Of a stretch of 64,000 nt of DNA, positions 55,961 to 64,000 are shown one piece after another. The notes beneath the pieces were generated by a model, which was given only the letters and a program-made list of their open reading frames with translations, searched no databases and was not told the DNA's origin. A program made the position numbers and the translations under genes. The stretch is from positions 149,756,225 through 149,820,224 of the forward strand of contig NC_045438.1 of assembly GCF_002776525.5 (NCBI RefSeq), written 5' to 3'. Numbering within the stretch: position 1 is the stretch's first letter; every line of letters starts with the position of its first letter. The stretch is from Piliocolobus tephrosceles. Its lineage: Eukaryota; Chordata; Mammalia; Primates; Cercopithecidae.

Positions 55961-58921
55961 CTCTCACTATACATCACTGCCTTGTGCAAATACCTAACTA
56001 TTTAAATAGAGCAATATCCAAGTCTTTCAATATATATTCCACACATATTGCCTATAATTCAATATAGTAATTATTGTGCCTAATAACTGTTAAGCATTGC
56101 AAAATTCCAAAAAGGCTTTATAAATAAAAGGTTTAAATTATTTTTAATATAGGTTTAGAACGAAGAATATATTATTTTCTTCTACACAAAATTATGCCAT
56201 TTGTGCTACATGGCCCTTTCCAGAGCCCAAGATTTGTTTAACTCAAATATCCATTCCCTGACCATGTTTTAGAATAGCTAGTTTACTATAATACTAAATT
56301 TAGACACATCGGTTTGAAGACCAAGTCTTAAACAGGTCACTTTAGAACTCACATAACATCCAAGGTTTCACCTTAAAATGAACTTTTTTCAGTCTATAAT
56401 TTATAACTATAATCATTATCTTCCTTACTAGAAATAACTGGAATAGCCATTAACTCAAAGTTTGGGGTTTTAAAATTATGCATAAAAATATAACTGAAAA
56501 TTTGCAGGAGTTCCCATGAAGAAAAAATACTGTCTCTATGGAGAAGTCTAGAATAACATCAGGACTAAAATATGATCTATTCCTATGGCTACATTTTAAA
56601 TGGTAAAATAAAGTATGGCTTCATATTGCAAGTAATAAAGATCAAAGAGCATATAAGGTGAATCTAGAAAGTCAGAAAAGTCCATCTCGATTATTCAACT
56701 TAACAGGCAAAACAGTGTCTCCAGAGTACAGGGTTCAAAAAGTGGGACCTGAGAGAGTTACGCAAGGAACAGCAGTTTGAATACACTTCGAGAGTAGCAC
56801 AGACATCATAGCTTGATTCACATGAAATGCAACTGTGCCGATGAATGCCAGTCAGGGATCCATAACAACTTACCCAATATAGAAGCCCATGAAAGTTTGC
56901 CTCATCTGGTATTAGCAATTTAATGTCTTGGTTCCTAGATGGGAAATTTATTTTTTCTAATTTGGCCAAGTCCTAAGATGGCACTTAAATGTGAGTACCT
57001 AGTTGTTCATTGTGATTATGGAAGGGTAAAATGAGGAAGCGAGGTACAGATAAATGATGCCAGTGTCCTAGCTCCTCCTAGTACCTGGATGCACTGCATC
57101 TGCCATTCCATGTCATGCTATCTCTACTGACTACAGAGCAATCCAGCCTGGAGGAACAGAGCCACGTACACATCCCTTAGAGAATCTCTAGGGGGAAAAA
57201 TGTTTTCTTTTCCCTTGTCACCATTTTCTTTATAAAGTAATCTTTCAAACATCCAATGTTTTAAACATCCAGATAATCAGGAATGTTGAGCCAAAAGTTG
57301 AGATACATCTTCCTTCATGTCTTGATGACTTCTAAGACCTCATCAGAAGCACCCCTCATTCACTTCCTCTTTCATCAACTGGAAAACCAGGAGTATGATA
57401 GGAGACTCAGTTCCCATGGCGAGCTTCAATGTGATACAGGACAGATTCATGCTGAGCACCGAGGTTCTTGTTCTTCCACACCACTTTCACCTTGGACAGC
57501 TCTGAAAGAATGTTTGGTTTCTGTCCTCCTCTGAACAACAGGGGAAACTCTCTATTCCAGAAGTCCTAACAAGAAAATGCAAGAGAAAGACAGACCAGCA
57601 AGAACATCACACAGCCACTCTATCAACACAGCCAGGCAAGAGAACGTTGGAAGCCTTCTCCATACACCAAAGAGTAAAGGGGAGGAAAATCAGTTCCTTG
57701 GCTATCCTTGTGCATATAGTATCTTCACTTGCCTGTACTTTTTACCAGCATTGTCAAGGTCCTATATCACCCTGCTGGCAATTGATTTTATGACTGATTC
57801 TATCCAAGTTCACTTTCTGAACTTCTCGGGAGAGAAGAAAGCAGGTGTTTCACAGAATGCTGTCTAACATTAATAGATACTTAGGACTACATTTTAAAAA
57901 CGCAACAAAAGAAATGTACTCCACAATTACTTTCTTTCATGCCATGAAGACGAAGTTTATTTTAAATTGACTGAAATATGTCCATTTTAAGCACTTATTT
58001 TTCCAACTGGTATAAGCAGAAATATTGATATAAGCAGAAAGTCTTTGACAAATGACTTTGACAAATGTACATTTTGTGCATGGTCATTGATAATAGGGTG
58101 AGGAGGAGTCTGTCAAGGTAGGTGGAGATAGTCCTCCAGAGTACAGGACTGGAGACAGCAAAAAACGTCACAGCAAAGAGTCCCAAAGAATATGACTCTC
58201 TTTTGCAGCATAGCAAGATTAACTCATCTCACACAGTAACGTTGCCTGTCATGCTGGGGAGAGGAACATGATTTTTGCTTGCCCTCAGAAAAACAGATGA
58301 AAAATATAAGCCTTCTAAAACAAAGCAGTCTGGAAATATGGGGTCATTTATAAGAAATATTTCCTATTCTTAATTCAGCAACAAAAGCAACATGGGTTGC
58401 AATTAGAGTTTTAGGTTGCAGAATGCAAACAGGAAAGATAAATAGTAGAAGGGGAGATAAGAAAAGCAGTTTTAACAAACTGAGAAAGAGGGAGAGGGAA
58501 TTGAGAAGGGGCAGCTTCCTCTCAACCTCACTTTCCAGAGAAACAGGAAGTCAATTATGTACCACAGCATCGCCTCATGCAGTTCCCTTCCCTGGCTGAC
58601 CTTCTTTGAGCACACTTCCCCGCAGGATGTCTTGACAAGTTGCCCTGTACATCAGCAGAGAAAACTTTCACTGCCTGTAGATCTAGAGAAGCTCATTAAA
58701 AACACACCGAGTATGGCATGGGGCTGTAAATTACTTTAAAGCTCTCAGATATTTCTTCTCTCTCACATTATACAGATCAAGTATTAAGCTTTGCCTCAGA
58801 AAAGTGGATCATAATATCTGTTAATATATCACAGTTGTATTAAGCTGCCACTCATGATCCCCCATAAAGCAAGCAAGTTTTATGACCATGTTAAACCGAG
58901 TCTTACCACAAAGAAAAGGAA
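55961..58921. other. Unique DNA, no gene or repeat recognised
   Basis: Three kilobases of moderately AT-rich sequence. Frames up to 96 codons (57283-57534, 57577-57867 plus; 56700-56969 minus) show no domain, signal peptide or familiar motif. Confidence 0.45.
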
Positions 58922-59069
58922 CAAAGACAGAGAGGGAGGCAGGGAGGGAGGGAAGAAGGAAACAGAAGGGACGGAAAGAGAGAAGAAGAAAGGAAGATAG
59001 GGAGGGAGGAAGGAAGGGAGGAAAAAAAATGAAAGAATCAAGAAAGGAAGAAAGGAAGGAGAAAAAAAC
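58922..59069. repeat. Second polypurine (GGGA/GGAA)n tract
   Basis: About 150 bases of nearly pure purine on the plus strand with GGAA, GGGA and AAGA units. The 124-codon frame at 58882-59256 is mostly this low-complexity run. Confidence 0.95.
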
Positions 59070-60499
59070 TATTTACAGGGTAAATAAAATTGTAACAGCA
59101 ATTAATAAAATAACATTTGCTGTATTAATTAGCATCTCCTACAGGGTTTGTATATGTGTTTATATCAGTGAAAGGCTGCCTCGTATGACAAGAAAATACC
59201 CATATATCTTACATCAAAAGCATTTCTTTCCTGTTTCTCTTCCTCCCTTACTGTAGTGAACACAGGAGAGCGCATGAAGGAAGGTAGAATAATTCATTAC
59301 TTTGTCTCCCACTGCTTTGTATGTTCAACATTTTTTGAATAAATACAAAGTCATAAATTAGCTTGTAGCAAAACAGAATTAATTGAATGTCTTCAGTAGG
59401 ATCATCAAACCAAGGTGTGAGTCCATTTATCTAAGATTCGCTAATGTATTTTCAGCTCTTTAGGGCAAGAGTTGATTCTGGAGATGGGACATTTTTAGAC
59501 ATAGAAAGGGAAAAAATAAGATCAAAAATATTCTGACTTCCTCTGTTTTTGCAGGAGAATTCCTTGAAGGCTATCTAACGTGTACTATAGATGATAAAAC
59601 TGCCCTCCAAACAATCTATGATTGAAAAACTGAAGATGTTTTCATAGAATCTGAAGATATTTACACATGTACTGACACCGAGAAGGCTCTGCCCTTTATT
59701 CTTTCAAAAGCTCTTGCCAGAAAACATCTCAGAAACACTGCATAGAACTGTAATTGTGTGTACGTGTGTTGTGCACGCACTTGTGTGTCCATGGTGTATG
59801 GAACAGCAATGCACACAGACACATGTAAATATATTTTTAAATATACTTATATATAAAATGATTTTACTTTTCCATATATATGTAGAAAAGTAAAACATAT
59901 TGTACATATGTGTTATACACAAATATAGAGAGACATTATTTGGTTGTTTTCTTGGAATAAATTTTTCAAGCATCCAAGTGAAACAAAAATAAGTGTATGC
60001 ACCAAGAAAGAAACAGCAGCAAGGCTGTAGGGGAAGAAGATTTTCCTGCATTTCCAGGAATGGAATCAATAATAATCTGTATTCTTCCAGCAAAAAGGCT
60101 TCCCCACAGGAGAACTGATGACAGTCACTGAGTGTTCTTCCTGACCCTGGTCAAGCAACAGTGGCACAGGTGCCCAGTTCTGCTCTCTCCCCATTTGGTT
60201 CAATGAACTCTTTCTTTATAGACAAGATAACAGGACCTTGGAAATCCTTATGCAACTGCTTGCACTAAGTAAAAATAAATTAAGGAAAAAACTAAGTTTT
60301 AGACTAAGACTTATATAATATTAGGCCCAAAGACACCACATCTATGAATGGATATTTCATTAAAATATTACAGAATTCACACAAATGAATCAAGACTGTA
60401 CAAAACATCATCAAGGCTAAAAAACTGGAATAAAATGACCAGAAGTAGACAAAAGTCTGGCTTAGAAGAAAAAAAAAAAGTCACTTACTAGATGTAACC
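59070..60499. other. Unique DNA with TG/TA-rich patches
   Basis: A GTGTGT-rich patch lies near 59755-59795 and a TA-rich patch near 59820-59885. The 129-codon minus frame at 59704-60093 spans these and has no domain. No gene is called. Confidence 0.4.
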
Positions 60500-60665
60500 A
60501 TGGTCAGGCTGTGCAACCTCTAATTGTCAATGTCCTCCCTCCTCTGTAAAATCCAGGTAATTTGCTGTGAGAATTAAAATAGGTGATTTATTCAAAGCAC
60601 TTAGCATAATACCTTGCACATAATATGGACTTCATACCTATATGCTGCACTATTTTTATTATTCA
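60500..60665 (+). repeat. MIR SINE, 3' part
   Basis: AGGCTGTGCAACCTCTAATT, CTCCTCTGTAAAATCCAGGT, GTGAGAATTAAAATAGGTGA, CAAAGCACTTAGCATAATAC and CTTGCACATAATATGGA are in MIR order. Confidence 0.75.
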
Positions 60666-60760
60666 CCAGATAATTTCTCAATTCTAATTTCAGGTAACTT
60701 TTTATTACAGCCTATGGTGGTATAACGGAGTACAGGTTATACACACCCAGTAGCTTTGAA

Positions 60761-60785
60761 CACACACACACATACACACACACAC
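60761..60785. repeat. (CA)n microsatellite
   Basis: CA run interrupted by one CATA. Confidence 0.95.
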
Positions 60786-60823
60786 GTATTCTTCATCATG
60801 TTTTTAAAAACTTATCTGGTTTT

Positions 60824-61146
60824 GGCCAGGCGCAGTGGCTCATGCCTGTAATCCCAGCACTTTGGGAGGCCGAGGCAGGCGAATCATGAGGTCAGGAGTT
60901 CGAGATCAGCCCGGCCAACATGGTGAAATCCCGTCTCTACTAAAAATACAAAAACTTAGCTGGACGTAGTGGTGGGCACCTGTAATCCCAGCTACTTGGG
61001 AGGCTGAGGCAGGAGAATTGCTCAAACCTGGGAGGCAGAGGTTGTGATGAGCCGAGATCACATCATTGCACTCCAGCCTGAGCAACAAGAGCAAAACTCT
61101 GTCTCAAAAACAAAACAAAACAAAACAAAAAAAAAAAAAAAAAAAA
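60824..61146 (+). mobile_element. Alu SINE (AluS-type), sense
   Basis: GGCCAGGCGCAGTGGCTCAT start, both arms, GTCTCTACTAAAAATACAAA linker, and an (AAAAC)n then A-run tail to 61146. AluS-like bases, modest divergence. The 62-codon minus frame at 60906-61094 is Alu-derived. Flanks share AAAAACTTA, a possible part of the target-site duplication. Confidence 0.97.
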
Positions 61147-63840
61147 CTTAGTTCGTTTTAAAAATCAGGTTTTAATCAGGTTTCTCTTCTGGTGGTGGTG
61201 AAAAACCAATGACTGAAGTAACTCCATACATCAGAGATCTGTGACATGTCTGACATTATATCGCATATACTGTGCATGGCCTCATATATTCATAAGGTTA
61301 GTGTGTTTAATTTTTGCAGTGACTTCAAAGAGAAACTATATACATGTATAAATCCCTATCACCCGTAAGGATGGAATATTATGCAAAACTATTGCTTCGT
61401 ATTTTACTGTAGTACCTCTTTAAAACTATGCTTTCATAATTTTCATATTTCCAGTGGAGTTGAAATTATAATTAGTATGAATTTCTAAAGTTTACACTCT
61501 TGCACAGGAAAGAGTATTGCTGTTTGCCAGAAAGAGAGATGACCTTGCCCAAATGGGGGGAACAAAAGATTGTTTACTTGGGATGAATTCACATTTATGG
61601 CCAGTTAAATCTTTCTCTGGTGCCTCTGATTCTCCTCTCTGGTACTATGAGAAGGCAACTTTGGTTAGTCGCTCCCACTCACATCCGAGCAGAGCTGCAA
61701 TAACAGCAAATGGTCCTTGGAAATCACAATCACATTAGGCTGCTGTTCAAATAGCTTTTAGGGTTGTGATAATAGGAGGCATTCCTAATAACTGGTGACT
61801 CTGTGAGACCCTGCCCAGAAGGCCTCCAAATGGCAGCACACAATTTAAATTTTAATCTGGAAGCAGTGGAAATGATGAGATTCCAGCTGGGGACCTTCTG
61901 GTCTGAGGGCCGGTGTTCAGCTTCCGGATTAGATGCCCCAAAGCTTCATTGAGTTGATGAGTGAGTGCCCCTTCTCTCTCTACTCTTTTCTGCCGCATAC
62001 CATCGCCCACCTGATTGCCTGGAACCTCAGGAGGTCGTGTTTCTTTGCTTCCCTGGAGGCTGTCTTGGAGCTGATCGAACATTCCCACGTTGCTGTGATC
62101 CAACAAAACACACTTGTGCTTGTTGTAGTGGAATGATACTTTTATCATTCTGACAAGTGGTAACTGTCCGAACTTTTTTCCTTCCATGTGCTGAGTGGGC
62201 TGTGGGACATACTTACCCACTTAAAGCTTCAAATGAAAGCTGGCAGATGCATGCCATGGGCAGGAGGAAAACACTTTAGTTTTTTCTACAATAAGCAATA
62301 ACCCTTAGGATAATAACTCAACGCAAGTTAAACAGCTAAAGGGAACATTAGTGGGACCCTGTCAGCATGGAAAGGAACAGCTGGCCATGTTAGTAATCAT
62401 TGCATATCATTACTTGGGAAGTCCACTCCCAATTCTACCACCAACTTGTATTTCCTGAGTGTTTAAGCAGTAACACATGACAGATGAGAAAGTATGATAA
62501 CAGGAATCAGACACAGAACTCTAGATTTGAATGTTTGGCATTGCCAGATTCAGTTTCCAATGAGCCAGGAGGGGAAAAAAAATCTTACTAACTGGAATAA
62601 AGTTGGGAAGAAAAATGTAAAGCCTCTTCAAACATCTCTCTCATGTCTCTGACTCAATTATTTTTAATAGGAAACTTTTTTATTCCCAATGCATATCAGT
62701 GACTCCCAAGAATGGCGATTTGTCTCTCAAACTAGGAATGTGAATCTAACGAAGGGGTGCACATTAATACCTGGATGTTTGCAATACTCGGAGTGTAAAC
62801 TCAGGTGCTTCCACTGGGCTCCATTAGGAAGCCTATTTCAGTACCCCAATACTCTCAGCAGCAGAATTAGAAAGTTGTTTTGATTTTTTTTAAACCACAC
62901 ACAGGAGCAAATTTCAGCAAGGTGGAAATGGGAATAAAAACCAGTGTTTTGGAATTTTTTTCTTTGCAGATAGTCATCAAATGAGGTACAATATTTGCTA
63001 ACAGAGGGTAATTTGAATTATCCACGGATAGTTCAAAAACACAAAGAGTTCATTACCCAGATATCTCTATTTAAAATAGATTTGCTTTTGTTCATCAGTG
63101 CAGTGCACATGGCTGGGAAATGGCAAAGTGCCAGAATGAAACTGCTTCTGATTTTCAGAGGAGGCCACCAGCTAATTACAGAGACTGCAGGTGTGAAGAG
63201 AGAAGCTCAAAGTAATCAATAGCAGTAATTAATCTGCTAGACTGGAGCTAAAGAGCTAACAGCTGGACATCAGAAATGGACACATGCAACAAGATCAGCA
63301 ATAATTACCTCTTTAAATATTGAATTTCCATAGCAACAATTAAGCATATAAATAAAGGCTGGAAACCAAGGCTTTGAGGCATGACATTGCATGGCAAGCA
63401 CAACATTCCCCAAATCAACCCTTTTAATAAAACACCAACAATATGCTTGGGCTGGGCTGACCGATTTCCAGGGTTGGAAAAAGCTGAATGTAGCTCATCT
63501 TGCCTCTGCTTTCCTGGCTTCCAGTCATTGGCTATCCCATCCCCAAGACACAAAGACGGACCTAGATGTTTGCTTTGGGCAAGATAACAATACTTTCCCT
63601 AGTACAGCTGGGCTACCGGCTGTAAGACACTTTTCCTCTCAACTGGAAAATACATTCCTTTCCTAAGAATCGTAAAATCGATAAGCAAAATTCCTAATTA
63701 AGGTTCTGGAAACACTAATCTTGAAAAAAGCAATTGGGCAGTATTTTGAAAGTTTCTTCAAGACCAATATGACAAGCAAGAGACTCATACGTTGAGGTTT
63801 CTATAACATTTTTTGCTTTGTAAAAAGAATTTTGAAAAAC
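61147..63840. other. Repeat-free unique DNA; candidate conserved non-coding block 61480-63420
   Basis: I recognise no repeat in 2.7 kb, unusual for this window. A 122-codon minus frame (61852-62220), overlapped by two plus frames, has no known domain. Clustered sites include TAATTAC (63173-63179), TAATTAATC (about 63226), CCATAGCAAC (63328-63337, RFX-like) and several CAGCTG/CAGGTG E-boxes. Conservation cannot be judged from one sequence. Confidence 0.4.
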
Positions 63841-64000
63841 TTTTTTATTGTATTTTTTTTCTATTTTACTTTAAGTTCCAGGCCCATGTGCAGAACATGC
63901 AGGTTTGTTACATAGGTATACATGTGCCATGATGGTTTGCTGCACCTATTGACTCATCCTCTAAGTTCCCTCCCCACTTCCCCCATCCCACATCACCCCC
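63841..64000 (-). mobile_element. L1 (L1PA-type) 3' end, antisense, running off the window
   Basis: A T-run followed by ACTTTAAGTTCCAGGCCCAT, GTGCAGAACATGCAGGTTTG and CATAGGTATACATGTGCCAT is the reverse complement of a primate L1 3' UTR and tail. The element continues beyond base 64000. Confidence 0.96.

Noticed and set aside
55666..56005. Three overlapping frames of 72-107 codons
   Set aside because: Produced by a stop-free polypurine/polypyrimidine tract; repetitive SLP or GRE composition, not protein-like.
58882..59256. 124-codon frame rich in K, E, R and G
   Set aside because: Mostly the GGAA/GGGA low-complexity tract.
61852..62220. 122-codon minus frame as a processed pseudogene or gene
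   Set aside because: No recognised domain, overlapped by two open plus frames, no A-tail or target duplication seen; kept only as part of a candidate conserved block.

Overview
The window is primate nuclear DNA, AT-rich and dominated by interspersed repeats (Alu, L1, L2, MIR, MaLR LTRs, MER5, MADE1). The AluY at 33594-33900 carries a set of bases that, from memory of the subfamilies, separates Old World monkey AluY (AluYR-type) from human AluY, so a macaque, baboon or guenon-like cercopithecid is the best guess. I found no protein-coding gene, exon, tRNA, rRNA or snRNA gene that I can defend, and no CpG island. It reads as intergenic or deep intronic sequence. The longest open frames are L1 ORF2 remnants, Alu-derived frames or chance frames. 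Layout: 1-1745 is the 3' part of a sense L1 with broken ORF2. 1746-4915 and about 5305-5660 look like an old endogenous-retrovirus-derived stretch in antisense, split by a composite Alu insertion (4916-5304). 6590-7192 holds old L1 3' ends. 8068-8492 is an LTR-like repeat. 10566-11097 is a truncated L1 with a clear target-site duplication. 14811-16194 holds an AluJ-like element, a MIR and an MLT1-type LTR. 17270-21047 is a long, decayed L1MA-like element, followed by an older L1 end and by two tandem LTR-like copies (21921-22942). 23450-29150 has MIRs, MER5A, half of a MADE1, CA microsatellites and an Alu. 29854-30935 is a second, 5'-truncated L1PA-like insertion. 30936-37334 is mostly unique apart from the AluY, an L2, two MER5 elements and a MIR. 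37797-43010 has an MLT1-type LTR and a 4-kb ancient L1M/HAL1-like block containing an Alu and an internal duplication. 45462-47105 is an antisense old L1, followed by an MST-type LTR. 49010-54086 is largely unique. 54344-55628 is a MaLR LTR plus a long antisense L2. 55778-55960 is a purine tract with a G-quadruplex-type core. 55961-63840 is mostly unique, with an Alu and a MIR. 63841-64000 is the 3' end of an antisense L1. There are no genes to link into a pathway. The observations most worth a second look are structural: a strong inverted repeat (about 115-bp arms, 43 bases identical) with 1.33 kb between the arms, at 37797-37911 and 39246-39360; an exact 38-bp tandem duplication at 49429-49504; a quasi-palindrome with embedded direct repeats at 53331-53407; a degenerate tRNA-Glu-like sequence at 4792-4866; a two-Alu composite sharing one target-site duplication; tandem LTR-like copies; and a duplicated L1M segment. 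Three repeat-poor stretches with clustered TAATTA-type sites (32760-33470, 49990-50900, 61480-63420) are candidates for conserved regulatory DNA, but that is inference without alignment. I did not find evidence of a new biological system here.
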